Source: Ramazzottius varieornatus
Taxonomy: Eukaryota > Tardigrada > Eutardigrada > Parachela > Ramazzottiidae
Direction: 5' to 3'
Assembly (NCBI GenBank): GCA_001949185.1
Contig: BDGG01000005.1
Coordinates: 558,001 to 622,000 of the forward strand
Length of the DNA stretch: 64,000 nt
Shown here piece by piece: positions 49,665 through 60,718 of the stretch (position 1 is its first letter; every line of letters begins with the position of its first letter). The position numbers and the translations under genes were made by a program. Below the pieces are notes generated by a model. It worked only from the letters and a program-made list of their open reading frames with translations, was not told where the DNA came from and ran no database searches.

Positions 49665-51459
49665 TACTCGAATTTACGGAGGTTTCACAGCACCGGTAAT
49701 CGATCTTACTAAACAGACAGCTTAATTTATCGGGTCAAGTTAAGGCTATCAGACACAGGTGCAAAATGCCCACTGTATGCATACAAGGCTCATAATTCAT
49801 GCATAAGCGACTGATAATTGACGAGCAGCCGAACAACAGAGGCGGATTTCGTACAGGTGGTGTTCCAAAGCGCTGAAGCGTATCCATATTTACCAAAAAT
49901 TTCTCAAAATCTGACAGAGATTTCGCAATGCAGGGGCAGCATGCAGCAGTAAATATTTTTAGCTAGTGTTCTTGCACCGAAACTTGTTTCGACAATCAAC
50001 AAACAAACAACAAAGGCCAGTCCCTCAACCGGACTACTTCCGGGACCAGAGCGTTGGTAAGAAAATTATATATGAAAATGCAACTTAAGTAGCTGGTACA
50101 AAATCTCGCCAAATATGGTCATCAAATAAGGGCCGAAACGGTCAAACGATCGAGCTCGAATATCACTTGGTACACATTTGCCTTTACCGGCCGCGGATCC
50201 AGGTTTTCGCTCATATAACTTCAGAGTACGGGCAAGGAAGACAGTTGAATCAGTTCATGGTCAGGGCCAACTGTTACGATCTGGTATTCGAATTCAACGA
50301 CAGGTTTTCACCGCGGCTATCAAAACTGCAGCAGCACGAAATTGCTAGCTCAGTGAGATAATACTGATGCGCTTGAGGAAGATACTTTTGACATTTGGTG
50401 TGGGTTGTTAATTATTCAATAAGCGTATCTGTCTAATGATTACACTTGTAGTGCTCTATTAACAAAATGCACAACAACTGCTGATGAAATTAACGCTCTG
50501 TCCTCTTCATTAATGTATCTCCGGGGAATATTCAATAGATGGATGCGTACTCATCACGAGGCACTCTGTGATATATAAAGAGCGAATCTACAGAGCAGGC
50601 GTAATTCTCAACGCCCTGGATCTTCCGCCTCGGAACAATGGCCCCTGAAAATAACCTTTACACAGAATGATATTGTCCCCTTAAAGTGATAATCGAATTC
50701 AGTCAGTCGGAACCAATATTTATACTACTTATGTATTAATCGTCTGCTCGTCCTTCACTCTGAAGGCACAATTCACGCGAAGTGGACCTTCTTAGGACAA
50801 CCGGTTTGTGACGCGTGTTTGTCGCGTGGAAGAAGGTGGTCAATAACGGACACATCTTCACAATGTTAATATGGCTGCTTAAAGTAGCCATATCTGTTAC
50901 TCTTTTGTCGACCGGAGGTCAGTGACGGGCAGGTTGTCCACTCTAACGGGACGAGGGAGAAGAAGTGCTGAAGAGAGCGGAACTTCATCGCTTCCCTCCA
51001 GACTGTGCCAACGACAGATAACACAAGTCTTGAATAGCATGACTTCATTTTGAGGCGATCAATAAGTCACAGCAGGAGCTCTGTCGTGATGGAGCAGAAA
51101 TCATATTCAGCCTCAATAAAGAGATAATAGCTGTGGACGAAAACAAAGAGGATAAACACAGGTGTATCCCTTCAGGCAACGGCTTAATCTTTCTGACCTC
51201 ACCGGTCACTTTCGCTGTATGCGCGCTCTCTTCCGTGTCATCCTTGACAATCGAGACAAGTATAGTAGGCGCCACGAAGTCTGTAGTAATGTCTAGCGTA
51301 ATGTCTGAATCTAATATAGCACGACGAATTTGGAGATGGCCGTTGACAGACTGAAGGATGAATCCGTAGACCAAACCTTCTTCCGCTTACTTTATCTTAC
51401 GCACAAGACGTTGGTGCGATGCGAATTTGCAAATCGGGGAACGAATCACAGAGAAAGCC

Positions 51460-51690
51460 GGCATGGATTTGCCTCAGTTGGCAAATCGTGCGACCTTCCG
51501 ATTAGTCGCTTGATACTTATTGAAGGTGATATTTTAAACGTGTCAGGTACTACGCTGTGTATATCATCCATCAGCTAACCGGAAATCCAAATTAATCTAG
51601 TATAGCCGTACCCTGTTTGCCTGGTTAGTTCTACGAGGGAAGCTTCCTGCCTAGTCGGTGATATGACCGTCGACACTAAGCAAAATTATC
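51460..51690 (+). repeat. Duplicated spacer, copied side
   Basis: Collinear with 43590-43820, the region upstream of the BH3 gene. It lies upstream of the exon 4 copy at 52170, so both belong to one duplicated block with the middle (about 44-48.8 kb in the original) missing. Confidence 0.5.
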
Positions 51691-52169
51691 GTACCTAACG
51701 GAATTTTTGTGCAATCAACCACGAGGACCAAAGGTGCCGTCGCTCCAGGAAGGGGTCGGTGTCATCTCTTCCCCTTAGTCTGGCGAGAGCTAAGAGCCAT
51801 AGCTGTCACGTAGAAGTATTAATATCACGATCGGCGTGTGACATATATGGTCTGAACGTTCCCTTGCTAGTCGAACAAACAAAATGAAGAAGCTCCAATA
51901 CTGCGATTTAACGAGTGCTAAAGCCTGGCAGTCGCAAAATAAAATCAGTCTCGACAAGTTGTCGTCTGACAAACACGTGGCCAAACCGGTCTTCCTTGCT
52001 TGATAGTACCGTAATACGGATATCCTCTCCGTAAAGAGCGAAGTCTTGCTGAAAAGCGCCACGGTGAAATCGTATGTGAAGTTTTGCACACCAATCATGG
52101 AAAAATATCTTGGTTTGATTCCCTAGTCTTTCAGGACATTCCATAGCAATCAAGCGGACCGTGACTATT

Positions 52170-52296
52170 CCTCCAGGACGCTACGAATGGACAAGGAAGC
52201 GACGTCTATGGAGGAGTATGCCCGGTTTTGCAAATACTTCACAGGTCGCGCAAGTGCGCCCCCTGTCGAATCGTCCAGTCAAGGATCACATTAGCC
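52170..52296 (+). pseudogene. Decayed copy of BH3-gene exon 4
   Basis: Matches exon 4 at 48860-49008. The shared run atggacaaggaagc lies near the start, and gtcaaggagggccgccacctgt in the original pairs with gtcgcgcaagtgcgccccctgt in the copy. The frame is lost by indels, no stop matching the original remains, and no copy of exons 1-3 (with the BH3 motif) was found nearby, so it cannot make a BH3 protein. Confidence 0.7.
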
Positions 52297-53680
52297 ATTT
52301 TTCAACTTATTAACTTGCTGCATAGGCACCTTAGTGGTTCCGTTCCTGTCTGGCGGTCTTTCCCATTCTCATAGTCTGATCTTACGAATCCCGCAGGCGT
52401 TCACACATCCTCCATCGAAGTCGAAACTTCGCGCAGCGGTAGCGATAAAGTGCGGGATACGGAATAACGGTGTAATTGATACATATAGACGGATAACTGG
52501 CTTGATTTAGGCAGGTCAATTCGGCGCGATCAGCCACAGGTGCAAAATGGTCACTTTCTGACGATATTTATGCACGTAGGCTGAAATGCGCGGACCGCGC
52601 ATTGTGATCCGATAATCGAGAAGCACCCAGTGACAAAGGCGGATTTCGTACAGGTGGTGTTCTGGGACATTGAACCACATCCATTTGATATTCATCAATC
52701 CCCTCTCAGAATAAGACCCAGATTTCTCGATTATTCTGAAGGATGAATACGGCGGTAATAGCTTTGAAATTTCACAATTTCGGACCAGCAAGCGGACGAC
52801 TCTATAGCACGTCATAAATTGCTGATGTGTCCCTTGACTTTAGCCATAGTACCAGGTTGTTTTCATGGCAATGTGAACTCGAGAGCAAAGATCACTGCGT
52901 TGTTATAGTATCATCTAACTGTTTGCACAGTATCGTAATGGTTATGCCCAAGTTGGGCCAAGTGCGTTGCCGGTCCAAAGGGCTGAAATTAATAATTAAG
53001 CGGCCAGACTGTCGACGCACCCGACAGAAAAGCATATTGCTAACTGAAAGAGCAACGAGAAAAGGAGAGCAATAGTATCGGCTTACAAAACAATGTGTGT
53101 TTCAGTCAAAATGTGAAGTTATCGTCCAACAGATGGATAATCTGCGCCGAGTAGAGTTGATGTGAGCTCGTGGGATCATCTCAGGTATCAGGCATTTAAT
53201 GGGAGTCAATTATCTCGAACTTATGGTCTCGGGGAACCCAACGCTCTCCTGGACTTTCGCAACCCTCTTTGGGTCCCTGAAGTAATCAGAAACTCAGAGT
53301 CTTCTAGATCCATTTTTTTTCGGACTTTCCAGGACGAAAATGAATTCGCCGAATCATACACAATACTGCCAAACACTGCGGGTATCGGAAGAGAAACGAT
53401 ATGTTGATTCCGAGGCAGTGATCACAATGGTAGCAGCACGACATTGTCGCATTGCTATTCAGAGCGAAGTGTCGATGTGTTTGAGGGGGATACGTTTGAC
53501 ATTTGGTGTGGGTCGTTAATTATTCAATACGCATATAAGTCTAATGATTACACTTGTAGCGCCCATTAACAAAAAGCCCAACAGTCTGTTGATCAAATTA
53601 ACACTTTGTTATCCTCTTCGTCAATGTATCTCCGGGGAATATTCCGTAGATTGACATGTACTCATCCCGAGGCACCCCAG
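52170..53680 (+). repeat. Duplicated segment, decayed copy
   Basis: Second copy of the segment 48860-50570. See that entry for the shared landmarks. The two copies are adjacent and in the same orientation. Confidence 0.75.
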
Positions 53681-54403
53681 GTTGAATATCTCGCTTACGA
53701 AGTGACTGCCACGCAATACAAGGAGCCTACGCCTTTTTGATTCTTTAAAATGTGGTCAAAAATTGGGAATCATAACAATGACTTTTAAGTGACACAAACG
53801 TTCGCATACAATAGCGAGAGTAAAAGTTAGTTTCGCAGGTACCCGCACTTCCGAGCGTTCAGAAAACCGATCTTCCGGCTTGTCGAGGTCCTATGGTTCG
53901 AGATCCTCATTGCCAAGTTTAACTGCCCGCGTCTTCAAACAAAACAACGTGAGCGGGTCAGTGGGGTTCTCTCCAGTGTTTTGTACCGGTGCCGGGTGCC
54001 CAAAGGCCAGGACGAATTCGCCGGGCATGCTGAAGGGTCTGGAGGGCGCAGCGTCTGCCCTCCGCAATCAAACTCAAACGGCAATCAACCGCAGGACTAC
54101 TATTGGAGAATGACATCATAGTCTGACGGCAGTTACAGTAGGCCGTGAGCACGGTCGTCCTTCGTAAATCGTAATCAAACCATTTTCCTATTTCCGAAAG
54201 AATTCTTCCTCTTATTCCGGCTTCGCAGTTTCTGCCGTACGAGTATTCGTTCCTGGACAGCTTGTGTCTTGATCTGCGTATTTTTTCCACAGCCCGCGAA
54301 GGAGACGGCTACTGCCTCGGAACTGGACAAACCGCCGTTGGATCATCAGTTGGCTGAGCTCGTGCGTTTGGTGATCCGTTGATAATCCGTTGACATCACA
54401 ACC

Positions 54404-57400
54404 ATGTCCGGTGCGAGCAACTCCGGGAAGGATCGACCAGCATCCCAAGAGAAGGACAAGCAAGACGCCTCGGAACTCCAAAAACGGATTGATGATCGTA
54501 AGTTCTTGATCCGTTGCGAGTAAGTGTGTAACCTAACTTATTCTGGTTGTGATGACAGTGTTGAAGCAGAAGGCAGCTCTGGAAAAGATGGACGATAAAG
54601 GCACAGCCCGATTTTCTGCTGCACAAAAGCTGAGGAATGACGCTGATCAGATCAAGCGCGATATGGGTAGGACAGTCTCTGGCATTTCTTCTGATATACG
54701 AGCCAGAATGCAGCAGCAGCTCGATGGGATGATAGATTCCGCCTTGGAGACCATCAACTCCATGAGAGGTGGACAGCAAGGCATACCTAGCACAAGACAG
54801 AACATTTCCCTGCTTCACAGTACTCCCATCGGTAACGGGTACGGAGTATCACCCTTCGGTAGACGAACAGCGAATGTCAGAGATGTTGCGGGAGAATCGC
54901 AAGAGAATGCTATGCAGGTAAGATACGGTGGTCCTTTCGTTGATGACAGCTTCCTTCTTCGGACTACATTGTGTAAATTGTAGGAGCTGCTACGAGCGAT
55001 GGGCGAAATTAAAGAGTTGCAGTTGAAGAAGGACGCCGACTTAAACTCGAAACTGGACAGATTCGATGCCAGACTGAGCGATCTGAACGGGCGTTTTGAT
55101 AGTCTCGAGAATAAGGTGGGAAGACAGCGAATGGAGAGTCCAGAGCCTGGTCGGAAGCAGCTACAGACCATGGGACAAGATGTCTCTCTCATCAAAGAGC
55201 AGCTGACATCCGTTCAAGGCCGATTCGACGGTATCAACAACCGCATCGACAACTTGCTGGTTCAGATGAATCAACGACCAACCTCTCCAGTGGCACCTCA
55301 AGTCATCCAGGTTCACCTGACTGGACAGATTCCCCAACAGATTGGAGGTAAGAAATCTTCAACAACTCGGTGAGCTCGTTTTTCCCAAGAGGCGCACGCT
55401 TTCAGCCAATAAACTGGGAGCCTGCGCTTCTTGGAAAAGAGTCTTGTCGAGCTTGTTTGCCGAGCTCATTAGACTGAAGAGGTGAAAGACATTTTGTTTT
55501 TCTCGTAGGTCCTTCTTCGCAGATGATGGAAGGCACCTCGTCCAAAGTTTCCAGTCATCCAGAGAAGGAAAAGGTTTGTGACGCCTATAATGCGAAGTGT
55601 TAAATAACGGCATTGTGATTCGCGTTATCTTCCAGGTTGTCCACCAGAAGGCTCCAGTTCCGATCAAGTCTGAACCTCAGGACCAGAAGAACACCACATC
55701 CCAAGTTGCGCCTTCCGCTACAGCTTCGTCGACTTCCACCAGCAGTAACCCGATGGTTGTGAACGTTCCCAAGACGCAGCAACGAGATAGTTCAGCCTTG
55801 GACCGGCTGATGAACACGGCACCTTGTTCGCCTTCCGTCGTCCCTGAGGTCAAGGGTACTGGAACGGTGAGCTGGGGTGCTTCTACTACGCATCCTTCTA
55901 AACCAACTCCATCACAAGCTGCTCGGCCTCAGTCGCCGTCTTCGTCCATGCCACCTCTACAAAGCAGCCAGCCTTCTTCTGTCCCGTCTTCTGCAACTGC
56001 CGACAAGCCTAGACTGTTCGAGCAATTTGCAGGTTTGTACTGAATACCCATTCCATCTTACTAATCAGACTGACTAGTCGAAACAGAAAACTGTCGGCGA
56101 ACAATGTCGACTGACTTTTCCTTAGTGGCGCACATGTTCAGTGTTACACGCTGGACACGCGCGGCACTTGGAGAAACGATCTTGTCAAGTTTGGTTGCCC
56201 AGATCTCAAACCTCAAAAACCTTTCGGTATAAGAATAAGGTCAGCTTCTCAGGTTTTGGGTGATGGTAGGTTATGGAATTATTGTTGCAGGTTTTGGAGC
56301 TCCTACGCAGTCTAGTCAGCAGTCCACACCGATGAAAGACCAGAAGCCGGGCGTCAGCTCCCTCTTTGGTGGCGCCGCAGCGTCGTCGGCGCCCTTCTCT
56401 TCGCTGTTCGGTGGTTTGCCGTCTAGCTCTATTGGTGGTAACACCAGTTTCGCCGCTCTGGCTTCGAGTGTCCCCAGTAGTGGGTTCAACAAGAGCGACA
56501 AGGCTTTCGCGGGTACTGGTGCGAAGCTCTTTGGATCGTCAACCACAAAGCCAGCCACTAAACCAGCCGAAGGTGACGATGAAGAAGGAGAAGTGGAGGA
56601 GAGTCCCGAAGGTTTTGTTCCTAACGTGGACTATCAGCCCATTGTCACCCTCCCCGAAGTGAAAGTGACGACTGGCGAAGAAGACTGGGACAACAAGTTC
56701 AGTGAGCGAGCCAAGCTGTTTAGGTTTGAGAAGTCCACACAGGAATGGAAGGAACGCGGGATTGGTGATATGGCTATTCAGCAGCAGAAAGGTAGACAAT
56801 CAATAGTAGAAAACAGAAGATGCGGAGCGTGGGCAGATGCTTTGAACCAGATCGTTTTCCCAAGTGGCGCACACTCTCAGCCAATAACAATGAAAACGTG
56901 CGCCACTCGAGATAACGATCTGGTTCGATTCATCTACCATCTCCCATGTAATTCCAGATCAAATTTGCTGAAAATAATTTTGATGATCGATGTGGATTTT
57001 CTGATGGCTGGGTTTTCGTTACAGGTGGAAAGCTTGTTTTCCGTATCCTGATGCGGTACGAAAAGACGCTGAAGATTTGTGCCAACCATCGCATTCATCC
57101 CAGCATGAACCTCCAGCCGTTTTCCGAGACCGATAAAAAGACAGTTCGATGGACCGCGCAAGACTTTGCCGACAACGAACCGAAGATGGAAATGCTGGCG
57201 GTCCGCTTCAAGACTCCAGAGATCGCTGAGAAGTTCAAGCAAATTTTCGATGACGCCAAGAAGCAGACCGAAGCTGGTGGCGACTCAGGTACTGTAAACG
57301 CCATCCAGTCGCCTAACCGAGATGAGAATTATGGGTCAACATCTGTGCGTTTTTCTTTGTAGGTGACAAGAAGCCACCTCCACCTCCCGAACCTACAAAA

Positions 57401-60242
57401 TCAGCCTCCGCCCCACTAAGTGACTTGTTCAAATCCGCTGCCGGTTCCTGGGACTGCCCAGGCTGCTATTGTAACAACCCTGGTGACAAGACAGTGTGTC
57501 CTGCTTGCAGCACACCGAAGCCTGACACTGCTGCTCCTGCCGCTTCTTCCGCACTGAAAAGTGGGCTGTTTGGAGGTGCCACCTTAAACCTCGGTAGCAC
57601 TTCAGCAACTGGTGGCTTCTCCTTCGGCGGCCAGCAGAAGCCAGCTGAAAGCAAACCACTGTTCGGAGGAGCTGGCACATCATCAGCATCGACGACGTCT
57701 ACTCCAGTGAAGACGGAGACGGGATTAACGAAAGCGTTTGCTGGATTCGGCCTGAATAAACCAGCGGCGACAAAGCCTGAAGGTGAGTTTATGGGAGAAT
57801 ATCGAAAATAAAATATAAAGTGGTGTCGAAGGAGAATAGAAAAAGTTATTCGAGTTTTCTGCTTCTATTAGTTGAAAGTCTTTTCAGGAAACATTCGAAT
57901 ATCTCACACAACGGTGAATCTTTTGCAGCTTCGTCTAGCGCTACTGGCGGATTCTCCTTCGGTCAACCAGCAGCCAGCGGGGGCTTCTCCTTCAACTTCG
58001 CTTCGCCAGTACCTTCTTCAGCCCCTAAACCAGCGCACAAAGACGACGAAGACGAGGACTCTGATAACGATCCAGAAGCTTACGAGCCTGGGGGTCAGTA
58101 CGCGCCTGTTGTAACACTGCCTGAGAACGTGCAGTTGTCGACGGGGGAGGAGAACGAAGTCTGCTTGTACTCTCAACGCGCCAAGCTGTACCGTTTCACA
58201 GAGAACGAATGGAAGGAACGCGGACTGGGTAACTTTGACAGTAATATAAAATCAAGATTTGGCTGGAATATTCTCGAATGCAGAACATTATATCGGTGTC
58301 TGGATGTCCGAAAATAGAATATAATGAACTCTCATTCACCTGCGTACGGCGTTCTGTGAGGTGGTTGTGGTGAAGGTGTATGCAGGTTTGCCACCAGCGC
58401 TGTATCACGTACCCGCATACATGCGTGTACGAGTTCAGCGTGGTGGCGGTGTATGTAGGTTCGGTACCGGCCGTATTTCATGACTTTCCTTTCTCTTAGG
58501 TGACCTGAGGATGCTGAAAGAGAAGAACGGGAACAAGATCCGTTTGGTGATGCGTCGTGAGAAGATCCTGAAACTGTGCCTTAACCACTACATTAAGGAA
58601 GGCATGAACCTGCGCCCGATGCCTAGCACGAAGAACGCCTGGATGTGGGACGCCCTGGACTTCAGCGAGATGACCACGCAGCACGAGACCTTCGCTGCCA
58701 AGTTCAAGCACGAAGCTCATGTGAAGGAGTTTAAGGAGCTCTTTGACCGCTGCAAGCAGATCTCCAGCAGCCAGGATTTCCAAAGCGTGGAAAAGTTCGA
58801 ACGTGTTGCGGTGGATGAGAACGAAGCCATGTTGCCGATTGCTGAAAGTGGGAAGAAAGCCATTCAAGCCATGTCAGTCAACAACCCATTCGGATCAGCC
58901 AACAAGAACGAAAGTCTTGTGCAGTCATCTGTCAAGATCGAGGAAGCGAGCGACACGGAAGACAGTAAGTAACGGTCACTGAAAGTATCGGAAGCGAATG
59001 GAGAAACTGTTTAGTATTTTGTTCGGAACATGCGAGATTACATCTGATCACAAACGACGAGAGCCGATGTGTGCTTTGTTCTTCTTAATACTAGAGTTTC
59101 TTGCTTTCTTTCATTTTTGCTTAGCTGTACACTCGCGCGTGTTTGTGATCGATGTGACTAGCAAGTTTCCGGATGATTGTTTGTCCACGGTATTCTCAGT
59201 AAAGTATCAAGCGTTAACTGATAATGTGGCGGAATGTTGTTGTTGTAGGCGTTGAAGCGGCAGGAAACCTTGACAAGTTAGGTGATGTAAAACTGCGACA
59301 CTTTAGTGTCATTCACAATGCGAAGGACCAGCCAGTGGCGATAGGCATCCCCGACAAAGGCTTCTACCTGTTGCGACAGCCGCAAGACATCCAGCTGGTA
59401 CTGGCAGCCGACAAGAAGTCTAAGGAAGAGGCGATCAGAGAAGTGGAGAAAATCACTCAGCTCATCGACGTCTCAGGTAAACGCACTTACACACACGTGT
59501 CCCTGGGACACTGTCCCATGTGGATGTGGGGAAATAATTTGAACCAGAGCGTTTCTCCAAGTAGCGCAAGTCTTCAGCCAATAACCGTGAAAACGTGCGC
59601 CAGTTTGAACGTCGATCTTGTTCAATTCAGTTGCCTACGTTCCATAAACATTATGCGGGGTCATCGAATTCTGTAACGAATGATCTTTTGGTTTTCTGTA
59701 GATCCAAGCATTCCGGAAGCGGTAAAGCGATACACTCGTGCGATGAGAGTGAAGGAGATCGGCGATGACGAATCGTGGCGAATGACGCTGTTCGAACGAC
59801 GGCTGGCAATGCAAAAGCAGTCTGGAACCGGAAGAGCACCTTCTGTGGTAAGCATCGGTTGTTTATGTTGAGAATTCCAGGGGAATTGAGTAAGTGTGAT
59901 TTTACGGATAGATTTAATTTTTAGACTCTGGGACCAGGAATCTTCCGTATCGCGCGCGACAACGATCCAGACTCGGCTTTCCTGATGCAGCTCTTCAACA
60001 ACGACCAGTCGACGGAACTGGCCGTGCAGAATATCGCTAGCGACGCGAACTTGGTGATCGATCGACAACGCATGACGGCTAAATGGACGGCGAACGACTA
60101 TGCTTTGAACGTGAACAACCCCGAACGAGTCATGTGCGAAATCAAGTTTAGCAATGCCGGAGCACTGGCAGACTTCGAGAAGGTGTTCCGAGATGGGATG
60201 CTTGTGGCGGAAGAGCTGGAAATTTCGCTGAGCACTCGGTAA
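54404..60242 (+). CDS. RANBP2: Nup358/RanBP2-like nucleoporin without TPR or cyclophilin domain
   Basis: Ran-binding nucleoporin of the cytoplasmic face of the nuclear pore. The 13 exons are 54404-54497, 54559-54917, 54984-55347, 55509-55573, 55636-56032, 56291-56791, 57025-57288, 57363-57782, 57929-58228, 58500-58964, 59249-59476, 59702-59847 and 59925-60242, giving 1306 aa in frame. In order: a coiled-coil region (KLDRFDARLSDLNGRFDSLE, VQGRFDGINNRIDNLLVQM), a Ser/Pro linker, FG motifs (SLFGG, KLFGSS, GGFSFGG, GFGL), RanBD1 at about residues 535-675 (AKLFRFE..., EWKERGIGD, LKICANHRI), a RanBP2-type zinc finger at 711-735 (WDCPGC, then CPAC), more FG motifs, RanBD2 at about 879-1008 (RAKLYRF, EWKERGLGD, LMRREKILKLCLNH-like) and a degenerate third RanBD near the C-terminus (WTANDYALNVNN). 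Vertebrate Nup358 is over 3000 aa, with an N-terminal TPR domain and a C-terminal cyclophilin domain; neither is present. Four introns carry the hairpin element. Confidence 0.9.
55353..55467. repeat. Palindromic hairpin element, copy 7 (Nup358-like intron)
   Basis: Core cccaagaggcgcac ... ctgcgcttcttgg. The right end tttgccgagctc matches the end of copy 1. It fills most of the 161-nt intron 55348-55508. Confidence 0.85.
56090..56206. repeat. Palindromic hairpin element, copy 8 (Nup358-like intron)
   Basis: Core ttagtggcgcac ... cgcggcacttgg inside the 258-nt intron 56033-56290. The right flank reads gatcttgtcaag...ttgcccaga, as in the family consensus. Confidence 0.8.
56833..56937. repeat. 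Palindromic hairpin element, copy 9 (Nup358-like intron)
   Basis: Core cccaagtggcgcac ... gtgcgccactcg, with outer arms gaaccagatcgtt and aacgatctggttc. It lies inside the 233-nt intron 56792-57024. Confidence 0.85.
59526..59640. repeat. Palindromic hairpin element, copy 10 (Nup358-like intron)
   Basis: Core tccaagtagcgca ... gtgcgccagttt; loop ttcagccaataaccgtgaaaa is shared with copy 9. It lies inside the 225-nt intron 59477-59701. Confidence 0.8.
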
Positions 60243-60718
60243 ACCTGTTAACTGTGAACTTGTCTCTCTTGCGCGCTAACATGTCTCACTATAATGATTT
60301 TCCTTTCCTTAAAGTATGCTAAATGTTCATCTCACTTTTCAAATGTTGATTATTAGTCTAATGAGAATCTTTTTTAGTTTTAGTAATACCTGTGTATGTG
60401 TCTTCACAGCGCGATAATTTTTTCTGGGACCGAACTTCAGTAAATTGAAATATTGTATGGTACAAATGATCGTGTTCTTGAGGTTATAAATAAGTTGGGC
60501 GTTCGTATTAAGTCTGTAGTACGGAACAAGACTGAGCGCTGTGCGGTCCCACCGGTTCGTGGTATCAGATGGTACTCGCATCGTTGAGACTCCGCATCTG
60601 CTTGACAGGCGATGTATTAATAGAACGATTGGCTCGCTCTTAAAATATGCAGCTTAGAGCACGCTTTTGGAATTAGAGGAGACAGGATTTCAGATCTCAC
60701 AACAGGAAGACCTTCGAG
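60243..60718. other. Intergenic region, Nup358-like to F-box gene
   Basis: Contains the 3' untranslated region of the nucleoporin gene and the promoter of the F-box gene, both on the plus strand. The sequence is AT-rich with no canonical AATAAA seen and no other feature. Confidence 0.4.

Larger units (their letters stand above)
48860..50570 (+). repeat. Duplicated segment, original copy (BH3 exon 4 and downstream)
   Basis: Collinear with 52170-53680 at about 3.1-3.3 kb distance. Shared landmarks are ggcggatttcgtacaggtgg at 49842 and 52640, taatgattacacttgtag near 50436 and 53544, and gtatctccggggaatatt at 50514 and 53626. Divergence and small indels show that the duplication is old. Confidence 0.75.
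49013..54403. other. Gene-free stretch, 5.4 kb, with old tandem duplication
   Basis: No functional gene is supported. It holds the 3' region of the BH3 gene, a pentamer microsatellite, and the decayed copy of BH3 exon 4 with its flanks. None of the missing N-terminal Nup358 repeats is found here. Confidence 0.5.

Noticed and set aside
53880-54113. Open frame just upstream of the Nup358-like gene as extra N-terminal exon
   Set aside because: No TPR-like pattern, no donor in phase with 54404, and the ATG at 54404 gives a complete in-frame protein.
8072-59640. Reading the repeated palindromes as a CRISPR array
   Set aside because: Copies are dispersed over 50 kb in introns of a eukaryotic genome with no regular spacers.
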